Shown here in pieces: positions 7,052-14,626 of a stretch of 58,579 bases of DNA. Numbering within the stretch: the first letter of the stretch is position 1; each line of letters begins with the position of its first letter. Source of the DNA: a virus; the IMG/VR virus record IMGVR_UViG_3300020034_000014, positions 1-58,579 of that record; one strand, 5' to 3'. Below the pieces are notes generated by a model, which saw nothing but the letters and a program-made list of their open reading frames with translations, ran no database searches and was not told where the DNA came from. Made by a program: the position numbers and the translations under genes.

Positions 7052-7489
7052 ATGACACCACAAAAACAACTATTCGGGCACGATCCGACACAAGGCGTCT
7101 ACGGCGATTGCGCGCGTGCATGCGTTGCGTGCTTACTGGATTTGCCTATTGAAGATGTGCCACACTTCGCCGCTAAATTAATCAACGATCCGGACGGAAA
7201 TTTTAACGAAGAAATCGAAGTGTATTTACTTTTGCAAGGCATCGCGCCAATTTCGATTGCGTGGAAAGTAGAAGACTTGCAAACGTTGCTTGACTCAGTA
7301 TCACACAATAATAAAAATATTTACTACACACTCACCGGCACATCGCGCACCAAAGTAAATCACGAAGTTATTTGTCTGAATAACAAAATTGTTTTTGATC
7401 CATCACTTACCGATTCCGGCATCGTCGGCCCGTGCGCCGATGGATTTTATTGGACAACATTTTTTACAACGACGCGATTTATGGCATAG
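7052..7489 (+). CDS. Papain-like cysteine peptidase-fold protein (tentative)
   Basis: Encodes 145 residues. The N-terminal motif with cysteines C20, C24 and C27 followed by LLDLPIEDVPHF, and a later NHEVICLNNKIVFDP motif (His then Asp), follow a widespread phage and bacterial family with a Cys-His-Asp arrangement like papain-fold peptidases. Catalysis and substrate are unproven. It might process or counter a host protein early in infection. It stands alone between two small genes. Confidence 0.55.
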   Translation: MTPQKQLFGHDPTQGVYGDCARACVACLLDLPIEDVPHFAAKLINDPDGNFNEEIEVYLLLQGIAPISIAWKVEDLQTLLDSVSHNNKNIYYTLTGTSRTKVNHEVICLNNKIVFDPSLTDSGIVGPCADGFYWTTFFTTTRFMA

Positions 7490-7540
7490 AATCCACGGAC
7501 CCACACGGGTATTTTTAATTTAACTATAAAGGGTAATCGC

Positions 7541-7903
7541 ATGAGCAAAGCATTTTTAGAAGCACTACACGATATTATCGATGAACGATTGGTAACGCAT
7601 GCGTTGCTTGAAGAAGACAATCCCGCGCCCGCTGCGAAAAAGAAAGGCGCAGCGACAGCCGGAAAGAAAAAAAGCGCAGCAGTCGATGACGAAGTAGACG
7701 AAGAAATGTTGAAAGACCTCGCCAAGAGCGCCGCCAAAGTAGCAGGCAAGCCCGCGCTAGTGGCGTTGCTCAAGAAATACAAGGCAACATCGGTTTCAGA
7801 AATCCCCGAAGCGAAATACGAAGCCGCCGCAAAAGCAATGCGCGCCCTTGCGGAAACGGAAGACGATGACGCAACCGGCGATGACGATACGCTTTTTGAT
7901 TAA
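7541..7903 (+). CDS. Candidate recombination/ssDNA accessory protein with SSB-like acidic tail
   Basis: Encodes 120 residues: an N-terminal helix, a Lys/Ala-rich linker (residues about 30-48), a compact segment ALLKKYKATSVSEIPEAKY like the C-terminal modules of phage ssDNA recombination proteins, and an acidic tail ending DDDTLFD. The tail resembles the partner-recruiting C-terminal tip of bacterial SSB (DDDIPF) and matches the tail of the DUF2815 protein encoded 2.6 kb downstream. Function is inferred from these features and location. Confidence 0.5.
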   Translation: MSKAFLEALHDIIDERLVTHALLEEDNPAPAAKKKGAATAGKKKSAAVDDEVDEEMLKDLAKSAAKVAGKPALVALLKKYKATSVSEIPEAKYEAAAKAMRALAETEDDDATGDDDTLFD

Positions 7904-7953
7904 GTAATGGATAGGCTGCGCCCGGCCTTCACCACACCAAGGGAATAAAAATT

Positions 7954-8244
7954 ATGGATATGACAATTGCACAATGGCGCGAGCATCAGGACCGTTTTCG
8001 CATCACCGGGAACCGTTGCGCAACTGCGATGCAGGAAGCATCTGGCGCAGCCGACAGCCGCGCGATTGCTTATACATCATTCGCGTTTGCGATATGCAAA
8101 TTGCTTGAAGATGTTTCGTGTTCAACCGCTGACTATATGGAAGATCAGGAACGAAAAGACGCAGAACAAAAAACAGGATTTGCCAATGTGCCGGTCACGG
8201 TAAAGCCTTCGCAACCCGCACCGAAGCGCGGTAAAAACAATTGA
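7954..8244 (+). CDS. Hypothetical early protein
   Basis: Encodes 96 residues. The first 65 residues look helical and the last 25 are basic and Pro-rich. The stop overlaps a TTG start of the next gene. No family is recognised. Confidence 0.55.
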   Translation: MDMTIAQWREHQDRFRITGNRCATAMQEASGAADSRAIAYTSFAFAICKLLEDVSCSTADYMEDQERKDAEQKTGFANVPVTVKPSQPAPKRGKNN

Positions 8245-8450
8245 GCAACACCAGCAAGCGCCGCGTATGCCCGCCCGGTTTCATTATGATGCCGGAAGCA
8301 ATCGTAAAGTTTCTGCACGGTAGCGGCCCGCATCCCGATAGCCACAAATGGTTTGAAGAATCCGCGCGCTATCACATCGGGCACTTTTGGTGGCGTGCCT
8401 ACATCCGCGACTATGCACCGCCACAACCGAAGCGCAAGGCGAAGGCATGA
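8241..8450 (+). CDS. Hypothetical small protein
   Basis: Encodes 69 residues from TTG, overlapping the previous stop as TTGA. It is rich in His and Trp (HKWFEESARYHIGHFWW) with a basic tail. No family is recognised. Confidence 0.5.
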   Translation: MSNTSKRRVCPPGFIMMPEAIVKFLHGSGPHPDSHKWFEESARYHIGHFWWRAYIRDYAPPQPKRKAKA

Positions 8451-8632
8451 AACTAGATGATATGGGCGATGGTGAAACAATGCGCGTTGTTATCGTGCCC
8501 GAAAATATTTTTGAGCGCATCGCGTGCGAAGTATTCGCAGCGCTTGCGTTTCATGCCGTGCGCCGCTCGACATTCAGCAGAGAAAAAGGCGTTTGGCATT
8601 TTTGTATTTACATCGTCGCACTAAAAGATTAA
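8447..8632 (+). CDS. Hypothetical small protein
   Basis: Encodes 61 residues from the ATG at 8447, chosen because it overlaps the previous stop as ATGA. It has a beta-alpha-beta pattern. No family is recognised. Confidence 0.5.
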   Translation: MKLDDMGDGETMRVVIVPENIFERIACEVFAALAFHAVRRSTFSREKGVWHFCIYIVALKD

Positions 8633-8634
8633 TT

Positions 8635-8793
8635 ATGAAGCGCAAATTTAAAAAGTGGTTATGCCATTGGTTTTATATGGGGCATAAGTGGGCACCGCTT
8701 AGTATGAACGAAACCAGCGCAATCTATTTTTTCACTGAGGATGTTTGTTTAACTCGCTGCGAACGTTGTAGCGCTCTTGAGCCTTACGAATAA
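8635..8793 (+). CDS. Small zinc-finger-like protein (DUF1660-like pattern)
   Basis: Encodes 52 residues from the ATG at 8635. A basic N-terminus, a C-x8-H spacing (CHWFYMGHK) and a C-terminal CERC motif resemble the DUF1660 type of small phage proteins. It lies immediately before the DUF2800 gene. Confidence 0.45.
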   Translation: MKRKFKKWLCHWFYMGHKWAPLSMNETSAIYFFTEDVCLTRCERCSALEPYE

Positions 8794-10056
8794 ATGGCTC
8801 AACAAGTTGCCGAAGGCAAGCGCTACCATAAACGCCTTGCCGACCCCGAACGCTATCACGCGCCACTAGCGCCAAGTAGTGCATACCAATGGTTTGAATG
8901 CGCCGATTCGCTCAACGTGCGCAAGCGTGGCACGAATGAATACGCAGAAGAAGGCACCGCCGCGCATGAATTGCTAGGCTTGTGTTTGATCTGTGACCGC
9001 GATCCGCATGTGTTCATCGGCATGCATATCTATAAGCATTGGCAGGTAACGGAAGAAATGGCGGACGCGGTTCAACAGTGCATTGATTTCATTCGCGCAT
9101 ACCTTGCGAAGAATCCAAATGCAAAATTGATTTTCGATAAAACCGTTGATCCGCATTCACTTATCGGATGCGCGCCGGGCTATGCATCGGGAACGCTTGA
9201 CGTTGGCATAGATAATTTCCCGCTCGAAATTGTCATCATCGATTACAAGCACGGGCGCGTATCGGTAGACGTGGAAGATAACTTGCAAGTGTTTCAATAC
9301 GATCTAGGCTACTTCGCGCAATACGCCACGCGTCCATACCAGCAATACCGCCATGTAATCGCACAGCCGCGCAACAAGGACCGTGAAGCAGAGCGCATCC
9401 GCGAAGACGTGATAACGCATAGTGAATTGATGGCCTATCGATCACGACTAAAAAAGCGCATCACAGAAATCAAGCGCAATCCCAAACACCGCAAGGCGGG
9501 CGCGTGGTGCGATTGGTGCGGCGCAGCCGGAACATGCAAAACGTTAGCCGCGCTCAACATGAAGACGGCGCAACAGGAATTCAGTGACCTGATACCCAAG
9601 CGCAAAGGTGCTGCGCCTGTTGATCCTTTGGATATGGAACCGGAAGACGTAGCGTATATCGTTACGCAAGCGCCTTTAATTGAAAAATGGCTCAAGGCGG
9701 TATATGCGCAAGCGATGGCGAACGCGCTACGCGGCCACAAAAGCAAATATATAAAATTGGTAACGGGAATCACGAACCGCTACATATCCGACAAGGCCCA
9801 AGTCGCGCGTCAATTACTAGCGGATAATTTTCAGCCTAGCGAATTCGCACCGCGAAAATTGATAGGCATCCCCGCTATCGAAAGCTTGTATAAAAAGAAA
9901 CTAGGCCGCAGAATGCGCAAAGGCGAGCAAGCACTACCAGAAAGTATTTTGCGCTACATCAAACGCGATCCAAAACCACCGCTGCATATTGCATTGATGA
10001 CGGACGCGCGCCCGGCTGTTGCGCGCGGTCAAGAGTTTTCTGTATTGCCGGATTAA
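8794..10056 (+). CDS. DUF2800 family Cas4/RecB-like nuclease
   Basis: Encodes 420 residues. The order of motifs fits DUF2800: an early APSSAYQWFEC segment carrying the first cysteine, an EEGTAAHELLG motif, the nuclease core GTLDVG followed by IIDYKHG around residue 149 (Asp and Lys of the PD-(D/E)XK site), a Q-x-x-x-YDLGY segment, and a WCDWCGAAGTC cluster near residues 237-247. Four cysteines in this arrangement suggest an iron-sulfur cluster as in Cas4 and AddB. It should process DNA ends in phage recombination or replication, and in related phages it is encoded beside DUF2815 and polymerase genes, as here. Confidence 0.88.
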   Translation: MAQQVAEGKRYHKRLADPERYHAPLAPSSAYQWFECADSLNVRKRGTNEYAEEGTAAHELLGLCLICDRDPHVFIGMHIYKHWQVTEEMADAVQQCIDFIRAYLAKNPNAKLIFDKTVDPHSLIGCAPGYASGTLDVGIDNFPLEIVIIDYKHGRVSVDVEDNLQVFQYDLGYFAQYATRPYQQYRHVIAQPRNKDREAERIREDVITHSELMAYRSRLKKRITEIKRNPKHRKAGAWCDWCGAAGTCKTLAALNMKTAQQEFSDLIPKRKGAAPVDPLDMEPEDVAYIVTQAPLIEKWLKAVYAQAMANALRGHKSKYIKLVTGITNRYISDKAQVARQLLADNFQPSEFAPRKLIGIPAIESLYKKKLGRRMRKGEQALPESILRYIKRDPKPPLHIALMTDARPAVARGQEFSVLPD

Positions 10057-10092
10057 AATTTTCAACGTCACACAACGAAAGGTAAAAGTATC

Positions 10093-10467
10093 ATGAAGCT
10101 AATTCCGTTAGGCTCAAAAGTAGTAATCACTGTCGGCGCGATCAAAGGCAAAATTGTTGCGCATGCCGTGTATCAAAAGCAGCAGACAACGTATTGCATT
10201 CAAACCGGCGACGGTTCGCAATGGTGGCTCGAATCAAATCAATTCGCCGTGAAGACGTTAGCCACCAAACGCAAAACAAAAAAGCGCAAGGCATACAAGA
10301 AACGCGCGAAGAAAACGACCAAGCGCACCGCGAAGAAACGCGCCTATCGCAAAAGACGCAAGCCGCGTGCAAAGAAAAAAGCAGCAGAGCGCAAGACGGC
10401 GAAGCCTGCACGCATTAAACAAATCGTTGACGAAATGAAGGCCGCAGTAAAAGCCACCAAAAAATAA
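10093..10467 (+). CDS. Histone H1-like basic protein with small N-terminal barrel
   Basis: Encodes 124 residues. Residues 1-55 form a beta-rich domain resembling an SH3-like or KOW-like barrel. Residues 56-110 are almost entirely Lys, Arg, Ala and Thr, with repeated KKRA and KRTAKK units, followed by a short helix. This composition suits a DNA- or RNA-coating protein. It lies between the DUF2800 nuclease and the DUF2815 ssDNA-binding protein, so a role in handling replicating DNA is reasonable but inferred. Confidence 0.6.
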   Translation: MKLIPLGSKVVITVGAIKGKIVAHAVYQKQQTTYCIQTGDGSQWWLESNQFAVKTLATKRKTKKRKAYKKRAKKTTKRTAKKRAYRKRRKPRAKKKAAERKTAKPARIKQIVDEMKAAVKATKK

Positions 10468-10493
10468 TCACGCACACCAAAGGAATTTTATTT

Positions 10494-11177
10494 ATGGCAT
10501 TCAGAGCAAAGGTAAGGCCCGGCGCGCGTGGCTCCATGAAAGCAAAGCGCGAAGACGGCGAAGGGCGCGACAAGAAAAAAGATGATCCGCGCGTATGTCA
10601 AACACCCGTAGGCCGCGTTGGTTTCTGTCACGTATGGGAACCGCACAAATTTGATGATGACGACGACGAACAGGAGGCAAAATTTTCGCTTAGTCTAGTG
10701 CTAGACGAAGACGAAGATATTTCCGCCATCAAGAAATCATGCATCGCTGCCGCATATGAAAAATGGGGAGAAGCGGAAGCAAAAAAATTAGCGAGTTCCG
10801 GCAAACTCCATTTGCCATACAAACGCGCCGCGCAAGAATACGCGGAGTATGGCGAACCATATAGCGACGCGAGCGAAGAACAAATTATGATAAGCGCGCA
10901 CACTAACCAACAGCCGGGCATCGTGAATAATCGCGGTAAGAAATTGGTAGACGAAACCGATTTTTACAAAGGCTGCTACGCGCGCATGTCGGTATTTTGC
11001 AGCGCTTACGAATATCGCGGCAAGCGTGGCATATCGTTACTGTTGAATAACGTGCAACGCGCATCACTCGGCAAGAAAATTTTAGGTAGCCGTAAGGATG
11101 CATCGGAAGAATTCGACAATATCGAAAATGACGATGATGATATTGTTGATGATGACGATGATGCAATATTCGATTAA
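10494..11177 (+). CDS. ssb: DUF2815 single-stranded DNA-binding protein
   Basis: Encodes 227 residues. The sequence from VCQTPVGRVGF through KKSCIAAAYEKWG, LHLPYKRA, GCYARMSVFCSAYEY and GISLLLNNVQ follows the DUF2815 family, whose Enc34 phage member is known to bind ssDNA with an OB-like fold. The last 25 residues are Asp/Glu-rich and end DDDDAIFD, an SSB-type C-terminal tip that probably recruits replication partners. It should protect ssDNA for the polymerase and helicase encoded downstream. Confidence 0.88.
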   Translation: MAFRAKVRPGARGSMKAKREDGEGRDKKKDDPRVCQTPVGRVGFCHVWEPHKFDDDDDEQEAKFSLSLVLDEDEDISAIKKSCIAAAYEKWGEAEAKKLASSGKLHLPYKRAAQEYAEYGEPYSDASEEQIMISAHTNQQPGIVNNRGKKLVDETDFYKGCYARMSVFCSAYEYRGKRGISLLLNNVQRASLGKKILGSRKDASEEFDNIENDDDDIVDDDDDAIFD

Positions 11178-11212
11178 CGGCTAACACCACACAACACACG
11201 AAGGATTTTAAA

Positions 11213-11734
11213 ATGCCAATGGCTGATGACGATTTAGACGATGTGATTAACGGCCCGGCTGCGCCGACGAAGCCCAAACCCAAACAGACCGCAACTAAAA
11301 AGGCGGTCAAGAAAACCGCGAAGAAAAAAGCTACGCCCGCAGACAAATATGATTTTGATCTTGAAAGCGGCGTAGCAATAGCCATGATGAAAGCCCTCGC
11401 AAAATCAGTGAAGGCCGAAACGGTTATCAAGGATTTTGCAGTAGCGCATGAAGTAGAACCGTTCAAAATCCGGGCATGCGCCAAAGAACTTGCGCGCAAG
11501 AAAATACTGCGCGTGGAGAAAAACAAACAAGGTTTACTGGTTATGGATGTATGGAAGCCCAAGCGAGCGCCCAAGGGCGCATCAGGCGAACGTACCACGC
11601 GCCCGAAGCAGGCGGTAATAGTAATCACCATACCCAACATACCCGCGCGTATAGCGGCCATCATACGCACCGGCTTAAAGCTAAACCTTGCGCTGCAAAG
11701 CGTTAGCGCGGATGGTGTGCTAGTGATGGCATGA
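11213..11734 (+). CDS. Hypothetical basic protein, possible DNA-binding
   Basis: Encodes 173 residues. An acidic start is followed by a Lys/Ala/Thr-rich tract (residues 20-45), a helical domain with a helix-turn-helix-like AKELARKKILRVEKN segment (residues 85-105), and a C-terminal beta-rich stretch. It follows the ssDNA-binding gene and ends just before the tRNA gene. Function unknown. Confidence 0.5.
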   Translation: MPMADDDLDDVINGPAAPTKPKPKQTATKKAVKKTAKKKATPADKYDFDLESGVAIAMMKALAKSVKAETVIKDFAVAHEVEPFKIRACAKELARKKILRVEKNKQGLLVMDVWKPKRAPKGASGERTTRPKQAVIVITIPNIPARIAAIIRTGLKLNLALQSVSADGVLVMA

Positions 11735-11738
11735 CGCA

Positions 11739-11812
11739 GAGCCGGTAACTCAACTGGATAGAGTAGCGTATTTCTAATGCGCCTGTTGCAAGTTCAAATC
11801 TTGCCCGGCTTA
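11739..11812 (+). tRNA. tRNA-Arg (anticodon UCU)
   Basis: A full cloverleaf can be folded by eye: acceptor GAGCCGG/CCGGCTT with one G-T pair, D stem ACTC/GAGT, anticodon stem GCGTA/TGCGC around the loop TTTCTAA (anticodon TCT), five-base variable loop, and T stem GCAAG/CTTGC with loop TTCAAAT. The CCA end is not encoded. It would read AGA codons, which are rare in many Proteobacteria. Confidence 0.92.
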
Positions 11813-11824
11813 CCTCTCACAAAT

Positions 11825-11852
11825 GGCCCAATTCACCGGGCTATTTTTATTT
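11825..11852 (+). terminator. Rho-independent terminator after the tRNA
   Basis: GGCCC at 11825 pairs with GGGCT at 11838-11842 (one G-T pair) over an eight-base loop, followed by ATTTTTATTT. It separates the replication block and tRNA from the next promoter-driven unit. Confidence 0.65.
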
Positions 11853-11859
11853 GTGCGGA

Positions 11860-11905
11860 ACGTGACAAAATGCACTATGCAAAGTTACGCGACGGCGTAT
11901 ATAAT
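11860..11905 (+). promoter_or_regulatory. Repeated promoter/operator module, copy 1
   Basis: A CGTGA box at 11861, a weak -35 region at 11876, the inverted repeat TACGC-GACG-GCGTA at 11886-11899, and TATAAT at 11900. Spacing between box and -35 is 16 bases, as in the other four copies. It lies 100 bp upstream of copy 2 with no gene between them. Confidence 0.6.
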
Positions 11906-11961
11906 AGGGATGTCGGCAGAATGTCCGGCGCAATAAGGGCTAAAAAAAAGAATTGCAGCGA

Positions 11962-12005
11962 GTGTGATAAATTACCGTTGACAAGGTTACGCGCTGGCGT
12001 ATACT
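11962..12005 (+). promoter_or_regulatory. Repeated promoter/operator module, copy 2
   Basis: GTGTGA at 11962, a perfect TTGACA at 11978, the inverted repeat TACGC-GCTG-GCGTA at 11988-12001, and TATACT at 12000, with a 16-bp spacer. It drives the gene at 12032. An operator overlapping the -10 implies repression by a DNA-binding protein. Confidence 0.75.
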
Positions 12006-12031
12006 CCCTACATCAACAACGGGGAACTAAC

Positions 12032-12559
12032 ATGAATACTAAAGAAATCCTTACCGCCACCATCGCGCCGCTTCGCAAGCTTGCCGTTGATCGCGCGGTA
12101 TCGTTTGCTCAAAAAGATATTGAGCGTATCCGCGCTATCTTCGCGGAAGCAGGCAACGATTTTAATATCGCTGCGCCATATCCGAAAGTAACCGAAGGCA
12201 ACTACCAAAGCAAATTGCAATACCGGAACAAAATCAGCCGCTTCGTTACCACCGTTGCGCCTACCTATAGAATGAATGAGCCGCGCATTGTCAAATTTGA
12301 TGACAAAAAGATAAGTGAATACCTTACCACTGTTGCAAAGATAGCGGGCGAACAGTTCGATATGTATGTCGGTAAGCTTGCAAACAAAGTAGGCGATATC
12401 AAAAGCGCGCAAATTTGCGGAACTGAATTGTGGTTTGGATCGACGTTGACCGTGACAACCCCGGCAGGCACGATAGAAAAATGGCTAACCAAGCACATCC
12501 TTAACATGAGCAAGTATCATCTAGTATTTAGCCAATTTCCTACCCGCAAAATGAAATAA
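12032..12559 (+). CDS. Hypothetical early protein
   Basis: Encodes 175 residues from the ATG at 12032, preceded by the recurrent ACGGGGAACTAAC leader. The longer frame upstream crosses the tRNA and both promoters and cannot be coding. It has a helical N-terminal half (LTATIAPLRKLAVDRAV) and a mixed C-terminal half. It has its own promoter (module copy 2). No family is recognised. Confidence 0.6.
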   Translation: MNTKEILTATIAPLRKLAVDRAVSFAQKDIERIRAIFAEAGNDFNIAAPYPKVTEGNYQSKLQYRNKISRFVTTVAPTYRMNEPRIVKFDDKKISEYLTTVAKIAGEQFDMYVGKLANKVGDIKSAQICGTELWFGSTLTVTTPAGTIEKWLTKHILNMSKYHLVFSQFPTRKMK

Positions 12560-12573
12560 AAGAATCATGTCTA

Positions 12574-12617
12574 GTGTGACTTAATGCACTAGACACAGTT
12601 ACGCGCTGGCGTATACT
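12574..12617 (+). promoter_or_regulatory. Repeated promoter/operator module, copy 3
   Basis: GTGTGA at 12574, TAGACA at 12590, the inverted repeat TACGC-GCTG-GCGTA at 12600-12613, and TATACT at 12612. Element spacing is identical to copies 2 and 4. It drives the gene at 12649. Confidence 0.72.
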
Positions 12618-12648
12618 ACCTACTCACATCAACGAACGGGGAATTAAA

Positions 12649-12849
12649 ATGTTTCTACTAAACGAAAAAATCGAAGTCTGTAATTTTAGCGTTTACCTGC
12701 CGCTAAAATCGGATGGCACCCGCGCTACTAAAGGAACCGTAGTTGAACTATTAAACCGTGGCAACTTTAGCGTTAAGTTTGAAGGCTACGCGAATACTAT
12801 AGATTACACATCACAAGAAGCGCGATGCTTCCGCGTGGTGCAATCATGA
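12649..12849 (+). CDS. Hypothetical small protein
   Basis: Encodes 66 residues after an ACGGGGAATTAAA leader. It is beta-rich with a KGTVVELLNRGNFSVKFEG segment like a small SH3/KOW-type barrel. It is directly downstream of module copy 3. Confidence 0.5.
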   Translation: MFLLNEKIEVCNFSVYLPLKSDGTRATKGTVVELLNRGNFSVKFEGYANTIDYTSQEARCFRVVQS

Positions 12850-12956
12850 ATCCGGCTCGCCCTTACACACTAGCCGATTTTGAAAAAGAACGCGCATTGC
12901 GTGACCTAGAGCAAGCGCGCCGCGATGCTACCGTGCCGTATTATTTTGGCGGATAG
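12846..12956 (+). CDS. Hypothetical micro-protein (36 residues)
   Basis: Begins by ATGA overlap with the preceding stop. The helix DFEKERALRDLEQARRDA dominates. It is too short for family assignment, but the coupling supports translation. Confidence 0.4.
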   Translation: MNPARPYTLADFEKERALRDLEQARRDATVPYYFGG

Positions 12957-12988
12957 AATTTTAATCGCACCACTAACAGGGAACAAAA

Positions 12989-13177
12989 ATGAAATATCTA
13001 ATAGTCGCGGGCTTCGTTGCCGCATGGTTTATTGTTACGCTGCCGCTCAGCGGATGCACCACAACGCCTGCCATGCCTACGTATCGCGTAGTCGGTGCGG
13101 GAACATCACCGGGCACCGAAGCGGGCTATCTGGTGGACGTAGACGAAACGTTACCACTGGTAGCGCGTAAAGATTAG
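12989..13177 (+). CDS. Small lipoprotein
   Basis: Encodes 62 residues. A hydrophobic signal segment (residues 3-20) ends in LPLSGC, a lipobox, with the lipidated cysteine near residue 23 and a short periplasmic tail. An AACAGGGAAC leader precedes the ATG. It lies in an early operon, so it may be a superinfection or surface protein rather than a spanin. Function unknown. Confidence 0.6.
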   Translation: MKYLIVAGFVAAWFIVTLPLSGCTTTPAMPTYRVVGAGTSPGTEAGYLVDVDETLPLVARKD

Positions 13178-13182
13178 CCGCC

Positions 13183-13428
13183 ATGATTACGCACGTATAC
13201 CCGAATTTCCGCACGCGAAAAACAAAAGTAGGTTTCACCATGCGGCCGGGTGGCGGATGCACACAGCGAGCGTTGCCCGATGGCGAAATAGCGGGCGATA
13301 TTTTAATTTCAATTGATATAGATGCCATTGTGCAAACAATGGGGCGTAAGGCACTGCTCAATAAAACGGGTAAATGCAAAGACGGTTTTGTAAGTGTGAC
13401 TGTGCGCAACAAAAGGGATATACCATGA
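13183..13428 (+). CDS. Hypothetical early protein
   Basis: Encodes 81 residues with a Gly/Lys-rich N-terminus and a central acidic DILISIDIDAIV strand. It ends by ATGA overlap with the next gene. No family is recognised. Confidence 0.5.
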   Translation: MITHVYPNFRTRKTKVGFTMRPGGGCTQRALPDGEIAGDILISIDIDAIVQTMGRKALLNKTGKCKDGFVSVTVRNKRDIP

Positions 13429-13778
13429 AAACCCAATACCTACAACATGCCAACGGCGGAACCATCAAAGAAATTTTTTGTGTCGGGCACGAAACATATA
13501 AAGGCGTTGCCGATTGGTTCTATATGGGATCAGTCGAATGGAGCGATGGGACCAAATCGGCTAACGCAACAATCGCGCCTTGGGCGCTTTGCTGCGATCA
13601 AGAAAACCCTTTAGCAAAGGCAGAACTAAATACCGTTACTGCCATTTTAAAACGTTACCTAGACAACGCGGGAACGTGGCACGAACCGAAACAGAAAAAT
13701 GCCATGCGATACTCATGGACGCCACACAAACCAACTGGCACAAATTTAATTATCAAAGCAACGGACGCGCCAACATGA
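13425..13778 (+). CDS. Hypothetical early protein
   Basis: Encodes 117 residues from the ATG that overlaps the preceding stop. It contains a WFYMGSVEWSDG motif and a Cys pair (LCCDQ). No family is recognised. Confidence 0.5.
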   Translation: MKTQYLQHANGGTIKEIFCVGHETYKGVADWFYMGSVEWSDGTKSANATIAPWALCCDQENPLAKAELNTVTAILKRYLDNAGTWHEPKQKNAMRYSWTPHKPTGTNLIIKATDAPT

Positions 13779-13939
13779 AGCATACAGCGTATCAGCTTAT
13801 GTGCATCCGCATGTGCAAGCTAGAGATAGCTTTACAAGGGATCGCAGCGTATGCGCAAGCGAACAAAAGCACTAGCCGCGACCCTCTTGGACAAATTGAA
13901 ATTGCCGCACGTAAAGCGTTGAAAGGAAAAAAGTCATGA
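13775..13939 (+). CDS. Hypothetical small protein (54 residues)
   Basis: Coupled by ATGA to both neighbours. Mostly helical with a Lys-rich end. It is supported by coupling and by the absence of any other gene here. Confidence 0.45.
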   Translation: MKHTAYQLMCIRMCKLEIALQGIAAYAQANKSTSRDPLGQIEIAARKALKGKKS

Positions 13940-14061
13940 TCCAAAATATTATGCGCGTGATTTCTATAGCGCTTGTCGTTACGTTTGCCGTGTGGTGTTT
14001 CGCTAGTGCGATGCATGGCGATTTACTTTTTGTGCCGCAATTCTTAGGCCCGGCGTATTGA
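13936..14061 (+). CDS. Single-pass membrane micro-protein (41 residues)
   Basis: One hydrophobic helix (VISIALVVTFAVWCFASA) makes up most of the protein. It starts by ATGA overlap and its stop overlaps a TTG start as TTGA. Function unknown. Confidence 0.45.
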   Translation: MIQNIMRVISIALVVTFAVWCFASAMHGDLLFVPQFLGPAY

Positions 14062-14204
14062 TCGTGCGCGATAAAAAATCACAGCAATGGTTTAATGACT
14101 ATGATGCATACGCGAAAGACAAAACGCGCAAGGCAATCATTGGGTTTGTGGTGAACTTCGCCGCGTTGCTCATTGTTTGCATTTTGATCTTGGCAATAAA
14201 ATGA
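14058..14204 (+). CDS. Single-pass membrane micro-protein (48 residues)
   Basis: A charged N-terminal half is followed by a hydrophobic helix (GFVVNFAALLIVCILILA). It starts from TTG by TTGA overlap (a GTG two codons later is possible) and ends by ATGA overlap. With the gene before it, this forms a pair of tiny membrane proteins. Confidence 0.45.
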   Translation: MIVRDKKSQQWFNDYDAYAKDKTRKAIIGFVVNFAALLIVCILILAIK

Positions 14205-14428
14205 AATTTTACCGCGTAGCCCATCTATGTGAAGGCGGATGCAGCGCCGGTTATTCATGGCATTCATCAAAAACCGAAGCGAAAAAAGAAAGCCGGAAAG
14301 ACGTTAAGGATAATCCAGATCAATACAAAGATGAACCGCCAATAATTTTAGAAGTCGTATCTAAGCCAACAAAGAAAAATATACTTTCGATCCTTAAACA
14401 ATATGCCAGTTACCCGGATAACGGATAA
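14201..14428 (+). CDS. Hypothetical early protein
   Basis: Encodes 75 residues from the ATG overlapping the previous stop. It has a Cys/Gly motif (HLCEGGCSAGYSWHSS) and a Lys-rich C-terminus. No family is recognised. Confidence 0.5.
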   Translation: MKFYRVAHLCEGGCSAGYSWHSSKTEAKKESRKDVKDNPDQYKDEPPIILEVVSKPTKKNILSILKQYASYPDNG

Positions 14429-14626
14429 ATGATACGCGGTCACATCGCAGGCGCGGTAGCGCGTGAGATTCTAAACGAATACATCTATCACGATGGCGTA
14501 GCATACAAAGCCGCATGGCACGCGCTAGGCTCGCCAGCGGAGAATCATATCATCGCCGCGAATCGTGACTATCACACAATGTATATACTCGTATGGGCTA
14601 AGCATGAACAGGAACAGACACCATGA
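14429..14626 (+). CDS. Hypothetical small protein
   Basis: Encodes 65 residues, starting directly after the preceding stop. Helical, with several His and Tyr residues. No family is recognised. Confidence 0.5.
   Translation: MIRGHIAGAVAREILNEYIYHDGVAYKAAWHALGSPAENHIIAANRDYHTMYILVWAKHEQEQTP

Noticed and set aside
10903-11670. 255-residue minus-strand frame
   Set aside because: Antisense to the DUF2815 and following genes, which have clear protein features and coupling; its product is Cys/Arg/Ser-rich low-quality sequence.
11777-12031. Upstream extension of the gene at 12032
   Set aside because: It would start inside the tRNA and cross a terminator and two promoters.
12925-13170. 81-residue plus-strand frame
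   Set aside because: Overlaps the lipoprotein gene, which has a ribosome site and lipobox.
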